Positions 1 through 6,198 of a stretch of DNA of 6,622 nt are shown here, one piece after another; position 1 is the first letter of the stretch, and each line of letters opens with the position of its first letter. Both the position numbers and the translations under genes were made by a program. The notes under the pieces were generated by a model. It searched no databases. It was not told the DNA's origin and saw only the letters and a list, made by a program, of their open reading frames with translations. The stretch is from Chloroflexota bacterium (GTDB lineage Bacteria; Chloroflexota; UBA6077): contig JAJYKO010000316.1 of assembly GCA_021788565.1 (NCBI GenBank), forward strand, positions 1-6,622. Direction: 5' to 3'.

Positions 1-40
1 TACCACACGGCGCGCCCCTCGAAATCTCGGCCGGCATACG

Positions 41-59
41 GAAGGGTGGCCGTCCCTAC
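41..59. repeat. Possible degenerate GTAG-headed REP half at the end of the adaptor gene
   Basis: On the minus strand the adaptor gene ends in CGTAGGGACGGCC, with the TAG stop inside a GTAG tetranucleotide (59 to 56). This resembles the GTAG heads of the repeat at 2741-2815. Only a short stem (ACGG/CCGT) can be drawn in what follows, and no clear second half is visible before the window ends. It could be an eroded or partly replaced REP. Similarity to the other repeat is limited to about ten bases, so this is a weak call. Confidence 0.3.
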
Positions 60-760
60 GATGGGCCTCCCCTGGGGGTGAAGACGACGCGCACCGTCAT
101 GCCCGGCCGAAGGTCGGGGCCACTGGAGTCCAGTCGGATAACGACTGGGTAGTTGGCGACGCCCGCGCTGGATGTCTGCTGCGCCAGCGCCACGGTGTCC
201 ACCGTGCCACCGAGCTTGCGGCCGTTCAAGGCCTCCACTGTCATGGTCACCGGCTGACCGGGGTAAATCTGGCCGATCAGGTACTCGTCCACGTCGTTGG
301 TCACCACCCGGTACTGGCTCAGATCCCCTATGGTGGCCACCGCGGCGCCAGGCATCAGCGTGTCGCCAAGATGTGCGCTCACCCCCATGATCGTGCCGGC
401 CCACGGGGCCACCAGGATCTCGGTTTGGCTTGGCGAGCTGATCGCCGCGACCTCCTGCTGTGCGGCCACGGTCTCGCCGTCCCTCACCGCCAGGGACCGC
501 ACCACACCCCCGCTCAGGGTTGCGATGGTCGCCTCTGCCACGGGCTCGATGGTCCCGTGGGCCAGGAGCGTGGGGGCGGCCGTGGGCGCGGGTGCAACTG
601 CCGCGGGTTTGCCAGCCCCCACGGCAGTCCAGACCAGGACACCGGCGACCAACACAACGAGAATGCCGGCGTAGATCAGCCACCTCCGGCGTGAGGGCGA
701 TCGTTTTCGCTTGACCGCGACCCTGACTCTTGGTGCAGGCCGTGTTTCCAATGGAGTCAT
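56..760 (-). CDS. MacA/HlyD-family efflux adaptor, short form without coiled-coil hairpin
   Basis: This 234-residue membrane-anchored adaptor would couple the MacB-like permease and LolD-like ATPase encoded just upstream to export. The sequence shows a basic N-terminus (RKRSPSRRR, residues 18-26), one membrane anchor (about 27-48), an Ala/Pro linker (50-66), two lipoyl-type half motifs (about 70-108 and 113-147, with APWAGTI at 118-124 in the second), a beta-barrel region (150-195) and a closing segment with LRPGMTVRV (217-225). The two lipoyl halves are joined by only a few residues, so the alpha-helical hairpin that contacts TolC in Gram-negative relatives is absent. This fits a monoderm cell (inference). 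The ATG start has GGGAGG ten bases upstream and lies 16 bp after the ATPase stop. It is the last gene of the operon. Its TAG stop lies in a GTAGGGACGG sequence that looks like a repeat head. Family assignment is firm; substrate unknown. Confidence 0.88.
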   Translation of the reverse strand: MTPLETRPAPRVRVAVKRKRSPSRRRWLIYAGILVVLVAGVLVWTAVGAGKPAAVAPAPTAAPTLLAHGTIEPVAEATIATLSGGVVRSLAVRDGETVAAQQEVAAISSPSQTEILVAPWAGTIMGVSAHLGDTLMPGAAVATIGDLSQYRVVTNDVDEYLIGQIYPGQPVTMTVEALNGRKLGGTVDTVALAQQTSSAGVANYPVVIRLDSSGPDLRPGMTVRVVFTPRGGPS

Positions 761-776
761 CTGGCGAAGACCTCCC

Positions 777-1448
777 TCATACCGTTACCTCAGTGACGAA
801 CCCGTCCCGAATCTCGAGCCTGCGGCGAGCGGCCGACGCCACCTCCGGGTCGTGCGTAACCACCACCACCGTTCGACCTTGCGCGTTCAGCCGCTGGAAC
901 AGCTCGATGATTTTCGCCTTGTCCTCGCTGTGCAGCTCCCCTGTGGGCTCATCAGCCAGGATGAGCCTGGGATCGTTTGCCAGGGCGCGAGCAACCGCCA
1001 CCCGCTGGCGCTGCCCTCCAGATAGCTGCGCCGGCATGAACAGCAGCCGCTCAGAGAGGCCGACCTCGTCCAGCAGTGAAGCCGACCGCTCGTACCGTTC
1101 GTCTGGCGGCACGCCCGCCGCCTCCATCGGCAGCGCCACGTTCTCCAACGCGGTCATGTCGCCCAGTAGGTGGAAGCGCTGGAATATGAAGCCGATAGTG
1201 AGCAATCGGAGGCGCGCGCGCTCCTCGTCGTCGAGGCCGGCCAGATCCTCGCCGTCCAGGCTGACGGTGCCGCTCGTCGGCCGGTCCAGCAGTCCGATGA
1301 TCTGCAGCAGTGTGCTCTTGCCGGAGCCGGACGGCCCCGCGATGCTGACAAAATCGCCATCATCGATAAGCAGCGTCGCCTCGCGAAGGGCCCATACCTC
1401 GGAGTCGCCCACGACGTACCTGCGAGAGACCGCGATCAGGTCCAGCAT
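777..1448 (-). CDS. LolD/MacB-type ABC exporter ATPase
   Basis: This 223-residue cytoplasmic nucleotide-binding subunit powers the FtsX-type permease encoded immediately upstream. All core ABC motifs are visible: Walker A GPSGSGKST (38-46), Q-loop Gln90 in GFIFQRFHLL, signature LSGGQ (142-146), Walker B LILADEP (162-168) and the switch His199 in VVTHD. The length is typical of the LolD/MacB/FtsE group. One oddity is the D-loop, which reads TGELHSE where most relatives have an Asp (TGNLDS), so His173 replaces it. I prefer the ATG at 1448, which has GAGAGG seven bases upstream and begins MLDLIAVSRRY as expected for the family. A GTG at 1454, overlapping the permease stop by four bases, would add two residues and cannot be excluded. 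Translation is probably coupled to the permease gene. The adaptor gene follows after 16 bp. Confidence 0.93.
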   Translation of the reverse strand: MLDLIAVSRRYVVGDSEVWALREATLLIDDGDFVSIAGPSGSGKSTLLQIIGLLDRPTSGTVSLDGEDLAGLDDEERARLRLLTIGFIFQRFHLLGDMTALENVALPMEAAGVPPDERYERSASLLDEVGLSERLLFMPAQLSGGQRQRVAVARALANDPRLILADEPTGELHSEDKAKIIELFQRLNAQGRTVVVVTHDPEVASAARRRLEIRDGFVTEVTV

Positions 1449-1450
1449 CC

Positions 1451-2701
1451 TCACGCCTCTCGCAGCACTTCCAGCGGATCCACCTTCGTGGCACCGCGAG
1501 CAGGAAAGAAGCCGGCGATCAAGCCCATCACGATCGATACCACGAGGATGACGGAATAGCTTGTCGGGTCAACGCCGAACATGGGAGGCAAGCCGTAGGC
1601 GGGCGAAAGCAACCCGTTAACCGCCGTCCCCAGCACCAGCGACACCACGAACCCCACGCAGTACGATGCCAGGATGATGAAGAGCGCTTCCGCGGCGATG
1701 CTGAACAGGATGCTCCGGCTCGGCACCCCGATGGCGCGCAGGGTTCCGAACTCCAGGCGGCGCTCGGCTACCGATCGCCCGAGCATATTGTTGACGAACA
1801 TCCCCGCGATGAACAGGATGATAAGGTCGATCAGCCAGTAGGTGAGGCTGGCCGAGGAAAAGTCGGGTGAGGATTTGATCTCGTTGACCAGCGCTTTTGT
1901 CTCGACGGCACGTAGAGCGGGGAAATCACCGATGAAATTGATCACCGTGCCGGGCGCTGTGGTCTGGACCGCGATATAGTTCACGATGTCACCGATAATG
2001 CCTCGCTGGCGGAGCGTTTGTGCGTCGAGGTAGGCGACGGAGTCGCCAGAGGCACCAAAGCCTCGAATCTTGCCGATGCCCGCAACCTCGTACTGCTGGT
2101 TGTTCAGCGTCAGCGAATCACCGACCTTGAGCGACTTGCTCGCGGCCAGGCTCGGTCCGAGGACTACTTCGTTGCCCCGGCGCAGCCAGCGGCCCTCGCG
2201 CATGACCAGGTAATTTGATATGTCGGTCGGATCCCCGTCCACCGCCATCGCGGGGATGAACTGTGCCGGCCGGTTCCGCGCCTGTGGCCCTTCTTGCTCC
2301 TCCTCCATCGACCATGCGAGAACGCCCACAGCGCCCTGAACGCCGGGCATGCTCCGTATCTTGGACAGGATGGCCGAAGCCTGGGTGATGGTGCCCGGGT
2401 TGTCGCCGGCCTTGAGCTGCACCAGCTTGCCGCCGTTGACGACGACATAGACATTGGCGCCCGACTGCCCGAAATCGCCCATGATGGCGTCCATGGCCGT
2501 ACCCAGAATGCCCATCATGGTCAGGACCATGCCGAGGGCGAGGCCGACCCCGACCACCATGCCGAGCATCCCGCGCCAGCGTCGCACCGCGTTGCGGACT
2601 GGGAACGGATACGCCAGGAGCCGTGGCCACTCCAGTGGCAGCACAGGGCTCGGGCTACTCGCCTCTCCCTCTTCTTCCTCTATCGTAGTTCCGGTGCCCA
2701 C
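1451..2701 (-). CDS. MacB/FtsX-type ABC transporter permease
   Basis: This 416-residue membrane subunit belongs to a mechanotransmission-type ABC transporter. It has an acidic N-terminal tail (EEEEGE, 8-13), a first membrane helix at about 45-67, a large extracytoplasmic domain (about 68-285) and three C-terminal helices (about 286-306, 334-358 and 382-402). The FtsX hallmark motifs are clear: ERRLEFGTLRAIG (313-325) after TM2, and FPARGATKVDPLEVLRE (399-415) at the end. Family members export lipids, peptides or drugs by moving substrate outside the membrane; which one applies here is unknown. I chose the GTG at 2701 because GGAGG (2711 to 2707) lies five bases before it. The longer GTG start at 2713 has no Shine-Dalgarno sequence. 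The stop lies two bases before the ATPase ATG. A palindromic repeat separates this gene from tetR upstream, so it may share the tetR transcript or have its own promoter, which I cannot identify. Confidence 0.92.
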   Translation of the reverse strand: MGTGTTIEEEEGEASSPSPVLPLEWPRLLAYPFPVRNAVRRWRGMLGMVVGVGLALGMVLTMMGILGTAMDAIMGDFGQSGANVYVVVNGGKLVQLKAGDNPGTITQASAILSKIRSMPGVQGAVGVLAWSMEEEQEGPQARNRPAQFIPAMAVDGDPTDISNYLVMREGRWLRRGNEVVLGPSLAASKSLKVGDSLTLNNQQYEVAGIGKIRGFGASGDSVAYLDAQTLRQRGIIGDIVNYIAVQTTAPGTVINFIGDFPALRAVETKALVNEIKSSPDFSSASLTYWLIDLIILFIAGMFVNNMLGRSVAERRLEFGTLRAIGVPSRSILFSIAAEALFIILASYCVGFVVSLVLGTAVNGLLSPAYGLPPMFGVDPTSYSVILVVSIVMGLIAGFFPARGATKVDPLEVLREA

Positions 2702-2706
2702 CGCTG

Positions 2707-2711
2707 CCTCC
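2707..2711 (-). promoter_or_regulatory. Ribosome binding site that sets the FtsX-type permease start
   Basis: GGAGG on the minus strand sits five bases upstream of the GTG at 2701. The alternative in-frame GTG at 2713 lies upstream of it and is preceded by AT-rich sequence with no Shine-Dalgarno match. This decides in favour of the shorter 416-residue protein. Confidence 0.65.
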
Positions 2712-2720
2712 ACGGAACAG

Positions 2721-2733
2721 TTACGCGCCGTAA
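2721..2733. repeat. 13-bp inverted repeat ahead of the FtsX-type permease gene
   Basis: TTACG-CGC-CGTAA is a perfect five-base dyad with a three-base centre, located 20 bp upstream of the preferred permease start. It could be a protein-binding site or chance. It does not resemble the palindrome upstream of tetR, so I do not assign it to the same regulator. Confidence 0.3.
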
Positions 2734-2740
2734 TTCGGTG

Positions 2741-2815
2741 CCGTAGGGCGAGGCCCTGTGCCTCGCCGCCCGGTCGCCATCATCTCGCGGCGGGGCAGAG
2801 CGCCCCGCCCTACGG
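2741..2815. repeat. Paired inverted REP (BIME-like) element with GTAG heads
   Basis: Two palindromic units face each other. Unit 1 (plus strand) is GTAG (2743-2746) followed by a perfect eight-base stem GGCGAGGC / GCCTCGCC with loop CCTGT (2747-2767). Unit 2 (minus strand) is GTAG (2813 to 2810) followed by a perfect stem GGCGGGGC / GCCCCGCC (2809 to 2789). The outer ends CCGTAGGG and CCCTACGG (2741-2748, 2808-2815) are exact inverted repeats. A GTAG head plus hairpin is the layout described for REP elements mobilised by RAYT (REP-associated tyrosine) transposases; no such transposase gene lies in the window. The TAG of unit 2 is the tetR stop codon. Neither hairpin is followed by a T run, so this is not a standard terminator, but it may protect or attenuate the tetR-permease transcript. 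Confidence 0.82.
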
Positions 2816-3523
2816 TACCAGGACCTGTGCATTGTTGCTCGCCGATACCACCCACTCCCGCACCGTTTCCGCGTCGATCAGCGTGATGGAGCCGGATGGT
2901 GCCCCCAGCACCCGCTCCAGCGCGTCTGTGTACGCACCGACCGTGCCCTCGAGGGATGGTGTATCGCCGCCGGAACCGAACGAGAGAAGCGTTTGGGAAA
3001 AGCTGTCCCCGAGTCCCTGCATGAGCGACATGACCACCTCGCCGATCTGGTCGGGATACCGGACGGTCAAGACCCCCTCCTGAATGCCCTGCCGGATGAT
3101 GGCCGTGAGCATGGGTGTCACCCGCGGGAAGGTCGCGGCGAACACCTTCTGGCGGACGATGGCGTTTTCGTCCGTGTACCAGACCCGCAGCAGAGCGATC
3201 AGAAAGTCCTTCCGCTCGACTTTCCATCGGTTCGCTCTGGCTATGAAGATCTGGAGCTTTTCCAGGGCCGGCAGGTCCGGATCGTCGACGATAGGGGTGA
3301 GGACTCGCACTGCCTCGTCCCCCATGCGGTCGATCATCGCCTCCAGCAGCGCCTGCTTCGAACGGAAGTAGTGGAAGAACGCGCCTTTGGAGATGCGGAG
3401 ATCATCCAGGATGTCCTGGATCGCCATCTGCTCGTAGCCCCTTGTGTATACGAGCCGCTGGGCAGAATCCAGGATAGCGTTGCGCCTGGCGGCGTAATCC
3501 TCCTCCTTGACAGCCCGTGCCAC
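2810..3523 (-). CDS. TetR/AcrR-family transcriptional regulator
   Basis: This 237-residue one-component repressor has a typical TetR N-terminal DNA-binding domain. Helix 1 spans about 10-29 (RRNAILDSAQRLVYTRGY). The helix-turn-helix spans about 33-52, with recognition segment ISKGAFFHYF followed by RSKQALLEAM, both strongly conserved in the family. The remainder (about 60-237) is the variable ligand-binding and dimerisation domain, so the inducer cannot be read. The GTG start at 3523 has GGGAGGAGG seven bases upstream. The gene lies between two exporter gene sets on the same strand, which suggests control of efflux. A promoter and a 19-bp palindrome lie directly upstream, implying autoregulation. 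The stop codon is contributed by the GTAG head of a palindromic repeat, so the final residues (VLVP) may not be ancestral. Family call firm; targets inferred. Confidence 0.93.
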   Translation of the reverse strand: MARAVKEEDYAARRNAILDSAQRLVYTRGYEQMAIQDILDDLRISKGAFFHYFRSKQALLEAMIDRMGDEAVRVLTPIVDDPDLPALEKLQIFIARANRWKVERKDFLIALLRVWYTDENAIVRQKVFAATFPRVTPMLTAIIRQGIQEGVLTVRYPDQIGEVVMSLMQGLGDSFSQTLLSFGSGGDTPSLEGTVGAYTDALERVLGAPSGSITLIDAETVREWVVSASNNAQVLVP

Positions 3524-3549
3524 GCCCCGCCTCCTCCCTGCTTCCGCAT

Positions 3550-3568
3550 TAAACCGACCGCCGGTCTA
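3550..3568. promoter_or_regulatory. Candidate TetR operator (19-bp imperfect palindrome)
   Basis: The plus strand reads TAAACCGACCGCCGGTCTA. Compared with its own reverse complement, 14 of 18 non-central positions match, and the mismatches are all A/G or C/T transitions, giving TARACCGRC-N-GYCGGTYTA. Palindromes of this size and ACCG/CGGT core are typical TetR-family sites. It lies 27 bp upstream of the tetR start codon and about 9-27 bases downstream of the predicted transcription start. A bound repressor there would block the tetR transcript, and the permease-ATPase-adaptor genes too if they are read through. The binding protein is inferred from position only. Confidence 0.62.
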
Positions 3569-3582
3569 TCGCCACGGGGGGA

Positions 3583-3611
3583 AGTATGCCGCATGGCGAC
3601 CCCCGCGTCAA
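3583..3611 (-). promoter_or_regulatory. Sigma70-type promoter for tetR
   Basis: On the minus strand TTGACG (3611 to 3606, five of six consensus bases) is followed by a 17-base spacer and CATACT (3588 to 3583, four of six). Initiation would fall near 3576. The -35 box starts five bases past the DrrB-type permease stop, so the promoter fits exactly into the gap and would drive tetR separately from the upstream exporter pair. The candidate operator lies just downstream. Confidence 0.55.
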
Positions 3612-3615
3612 CCCC

Positions 3616-4389
3616 CTAGCGCGCCAGACGGTTGAACGACCAGAGGGTGCCGGCCTGGAGGGCCACTCCCATGATCCCCATCGAGAGCAGCGCCCAGCCG
3701 ATCGCCCTCCAGTCGTAGCCGGTCACCATCAGCGCGCGGATGGCCTCGATGACGTACGTCACCGGATTCCATGCGCTGACCAACCGCATCCACTCCGGCA
3801 TCAGCGCCGCCGGCACGAAGGCTGTGGAAATGAACGCCAGGGGAAACACCAGCAGCAGGCCTATGGTGCTCGTGGCCTGCTCGCTCTTAGTGACCAGGGC
3901 CGGGATGAAGCCCACGCCGGCCAGGGCGATGCCGAAGACGCCGGTCAGGGCCAGGATCAGCAGGAAACCGACGGCACCCGTCACGATCGGCACTCCCAGG
4001 AGCAAGCTCACCCCCAGCAGGATGCCCGCCATTCCGGCCGACTGAAAGAACAGCGGCACCATCTCGCCGGTCAGGATCGACCATCGGGAGATCGGGTAGG
4101 CCCGCAGCTTGTCCAGGTAGCCGGAGCGGTACTCCAGTAGAAGACCGTAGCCGGACCAGCCGACCGCCAGGATGGCCGCGAAGGCTATCTGCCCCGGCGC
4201 CAGGTAGGCCAGGTAGTTCGTCTCTCCGCCGAAGCCCGGCAGCTGTACCACGTCCCTGTAGAGCTGGCTGAACAGGAGGAGCTGTACGAGAGGGAAGAAG
4301 ATAATGCTGATCCAGTTGGACGGCACGCGCAGCCAGCGCCGCGTCGTCCTCAGGCCCAGATAGTACGTCTCGTACACGAATTCTTTCAC
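3616..4389 (-). CDS. ABC-2 type exporter permease, DrrB-like
   Basis: This 257-residue integral membrane subunit pairs with the DrrA-like ATPase encoded just upstream. Six hydrophobic segments are visible at about 25-43, 62-84, 110-133, 138-160, 173-193 and 229-248, matching the six-helix ABC-2 fold. The family-typical stretch runs from FPLAFISTAFVP (182-193) through MPEWM (197-201) and NPVTYVIEAIRAL (208-220). The start is a GTG at 4389 with AGGGGG upstream. It lies 11 bp after the ATPase stop, so the two are translated from one message. A longer open frame extends upstream of this start, but that part overlaps the ATPase gene in another frame and carries no family similarity. DrrAB-type pairs export drugs, lipids or polysaccharide-like molecules; the substrate here is unknown. 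The last 14 codons closely match a broken second copy at 6323-6412. Confidence 0.92.
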   Translation of the reverse strand: MKEFVYETYYLGLRTTRRWLRVPSNWISIIFFPLVQLLLFSQLYRDVVQLPGFGGETNYLAYLAPGQIAFAAILAVGWSGYGLLLEYRSGYLDKLRAYPISRWSILTGEMVPLFFQSAGMAGILLGVSLLLGVPIVTGAVGFLLILALTGVFGIALAGVGFIPALVTKSEQATSTIGLLLVFPLAFISTAFVPAALMPEWMRLVSAWNPVTYVIEAIRALMVTGYDWRAIGWALLSMGIMGVALQAGTLWSFNRLAR

Positions 4390-4400
4390 GGTGGGCCCCC

Positions 4401-5393
4401 TCACCACCCCACGATGATCGGCTGGTCGGCGGCCTCCTCCCGGATTCGGCGACCCGTGTACTTCATGAACACATCGTCCAGACTCGGCTGGCGCATCTGC
4501 AGGCTCACGATCCGCAATCCATCGCCGTCCAGACGCCGCAGCAGCGCGGGGATAGCGGCGCCGGCGTTCGGTACCGCAACACTGATGCCGGAGGGGTGCG
4601 GGGCGACCGCGTCGGCCTCCACCAGGTCTCCCAGCCGCTGGCGCACCCTGGCCACCAGGCCGTCTCCTGTGGGCTCCAGCTGGATCACCACGGTGTCGGT
4701 GCCGACGCTTCGCTTCAGCTCGGCCGGCCGTCCCTCCACCACGATCTTCCCGTTGTCGACGATCGCCAGCCTGCTGCACAGGCGATCTGCCTCCTCCATG
4801 TAGTGGGTGGTCAGCAGCATGGTCGTGCCGGCGGCACTGATCCTCTCCAGCTCCTCCCAGAGCGCGGTGCGGCTCTGCGGGTCCAGTCCCTCCGTCGGCT
4901 CGTCCAGGATCAACACCTCAGGTCGGTGCATCAGCGCGCTCGCCAGGTCCAGCCGCCGCCGCATCCCGCCCGAGTAGCTGCCGGTCAGCTTCTTCGCCAC
5001 CGAGGCGAGGCCCGTCAGCTCCAGCAGCTCAGCCGCGCGGCGCCGGATCTCCGCCTCGGGCATTCGGTGTAGCAGCCCCGCCAGCTCCAGCGTCTCGCGA
5101 CCGGTGGAGTAGGCGTCCAGGGTGGGCATCTGCATCGCCAGGCCGAGCCGCTTGCGAACCTCGTGGGGATGGGTGACCACGTCGAAGCCGGCCACCCCTG
5201 CCGTGCCGGACGTTGGCCGCAGCAGGGTGGCCAGGATGCGGATGGCGGTCGTCTTGCCGGCGCCGTTCGGCCCGAGGAAGCCGAACAGCTCGCCCGACGC
5301 CACATCGAAGGTGATCCCGTCCAGCGCGCGTGTCCCGCCGCCGTATACCTTGACCAGATCGCGGACTTCGATTGTTGCCCCTGGTTCGCTCAC
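4401..5393 (-). CDS. ABC-2 type exporter ATPase, DrrA-like (daunorubicin-resistance family)
   Basis: This 330-residue ATP-binding subunit supplies energy to the ABC-2 permease encoded 11 bp downstream. Motifs: Walker A GPNGAGKT (41-48), Q-loop Gln88 (AMQMP), signature SYSGGM (139-144), Walker B LILDEP (161-166), D-loop GLDP (169-172) and switch His197 (TTHYMEEAD). A C-terminal extension (about 230-330) with PSLDDVFMKYTGR (303-315) is the DUF4162-type tail typical of the DrrA group, and total length is normal for it. The GTG start at 5393 is preceded by GGAGGAGGGGAC, a strong ribosome site seven bases away. An in-frame ATG at 5477 would add 28 residues without family similarity and is rejected. 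I see no convincing promoter on this strand in the gap up to 5521, and no copy of the tetR operator there, so control of this pair by TetR is not shown. Confidence 0.94.
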   Translation of the reverse strand: MSEPGATIEVRDLVKVYGGGTRALDGITFDVASGELFGFLGPNGAGKTTAIRILATLLRPTSGTAGVAGFDVVTHPHEVRKRLGLAMQMPTLDAYSTGRETLELAGLLHRMPEAEIRRRAAELLELTGLASVAKKLTGSYSGGMRRRLDLASALMHRPEVLILDEPTEGLDPQSRTALWEELERISAAGTTMLLTTHYMEEADRLCSRLAIVDNGKIVVEGRPAELKRSVGTDTVVIQLEPTGDGLVARVRQRLGDLVEADAVAPHPSGISVAVPNAGAAIPALLRRLDGDGLRIVSLQMRQPSLDDVFMKYTGRRIREEAADQPIIVGW

Positions 5394-5460
5394 GTCCCCT
5401 CCTCCAAACTCATGCACGGTTGTTTCAAGAGGCGTTCCAGCAACGAGGAGATGCGAGTCC

Positions 5461-5489
5461 TTGACGCGTGGGTGCAAGTATGCTTTATT
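5461..5489 (+). promoter_or_regulatory. Possible plus-strand promoter ahead of the binding-protein fragment
   Basis: TTGACG (5461-5466), a 17-base spacer and TTTATT (5484-5489, four of six consensus bases) with TGC directly before it form an extended -10 promoter-like sequence. Transcription would begin near 5497 and read into the truncated binding-protein gene. The first 13 bases match the tetR promoter start (TTGACGCG-GGGT core) at 12 of 13 positions. It lies within the leader of the divergent DrrA-type gene. Functional use is unproven. Confidence 0.35.
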
Positions 5490-5521
5490 GTGCGCGCTCG
5501 AGAGCCAGTGCGCGCTAATGC

Positions 5522-6160
5522 GTGGCTCTCACAGACGGGATGGCCAAGACCCTGGGATTTGGCTTTGCCCAGCCGCAGTACTACCCCTTCTGGACTCCTG
5601 CACTTGCCGGCTACGACGACAGCGTGGAGAAATACCAGTACAACCCCGATAAGGTGAAGCAGCTGCTCACCGAGGCGGGATATCCCAACGGGATCGAGAC
5701 CGACCTTCTCGTGATCCAGCGCGAGCCCGAGTCCACCATCGGGCAGTACGTGGCGCAGATGTGGACCAAAGTGGGGATCAAGACGACGCTGAAGGCCATG
5801 GAGAGGCTCACCTGGATCAACACCGTCCACGACATGAACTTCCAGTGCTGCTTCTGGAGAAACGCGCCCGGCCAGGCTGACCCGTCGATGTTACCCTCGA
5901 ACATCGGGTCTGGCGGACCGAGCAACTGGAGCAACATCAAGGACCCCACGATAGACAGTCTCCTGGCGAAGGCCGACCAGACCATAGACCCGACCCAGAG
6001 GGCGGCCGTCTATGGTCTGGTGCTGAAGCGGCTCCAGGACCAGGCATACCTGGGTGAGGGATACCTGGTTCCTATGAACTACGTGATCACGAAGAAGCTG
6101 CAGGGTCTCAGCACCGAGTTCGGCATCCCCGACTTCACGGGGGTGTGGCTGAGCCAGTAG
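5522..6160 (+). pseudogene. Truncated oligopeptide-type ABC substrate-binding protein (SBP_bac_5), C-terminal part
   Basis: The 212 codons from GTG 5522 match the C-terminal part of DppA/OppA-like binding proteins, which normally have about 500-550 residues. Recognisable parts are DGMAKTLGFGFA (5-16, the region that normally follows the 'A.DR' segment in the middle of the protein), YQYNPDKVKQLLTEAGYPNG (39-58), the second lobe with VAQMWTKVGIKTTLKAM (76-92), and a typical closing region with YGLVLKRLQDQAY and a natural TAG stop. The N-terminal lobe, the lipoprotein signal and the first hinge strand are missing. The upstream in-frame stop at 5516-5518 blocks any extension, and neither GTG 5522 nor ATG 5540 has a good ribosome site. 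Such a product could not be exported or bind peptide normally. No peptide permease genes lie nearby. It looks like a remnant left at a rearrangement junction beside the divergent exporter operon. Confidence 0.78.
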
Positions 6161-6198
6161 CATCGCTCGCTCGCGTGTGCTCCGCCGCCGGGGCACCA

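Noticed and set aside
730..1551. Long open frame on the plus strand opposite the LolD-type ATPase gene
   Set aside because: It is rich in Ser, Arg and Pro with no recognisable domain, and lies antisense to a gene with all ABC motifs; GC-rich coding DNA commonly gives such mirror frames.
2741..2815. Intrinsic terminator after tetR
   Set aside because: The hairpins are strong but neither is followed by a T run on the transcribed strand; the double-unit layout with GTAG heads fits a REP pair better.
3586..4140. Plus-strand open frame opposite the DrrB-type permease gene
   Set aside because: Its product is dominated by His, Gln, Arg and Gly in low-complexity runs, has no ribosome site of note and is antisense to a well-supported permease.
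4390..4779. N-terminal extension of the DrrB-type permease frame into the ATPase gene
   Set aside because: The extra codons overlap the C-terminal domain of the ATPase in another frame and read as Arg/Gly-rich noise; the GTG at 4389 with its ribosome site gives a normal-length family member.
5394..5477. Longer start for the DrrA-type ATPase at ATG 5477
   Set aside because: The added 28 residues do not match the family, while GTG 5393 has a strong Shine-Dalgarno sequence seven bases upstream.
5394..5521. Promoter and TetR operator for the DrrAB pair on the minus strand
   Set aside because: I found no -35/-10 pair with good matches and spacing, and no copy of the 19-bp palindrome; the best pair (TTGCAC with CATCTC) is too weak to report.
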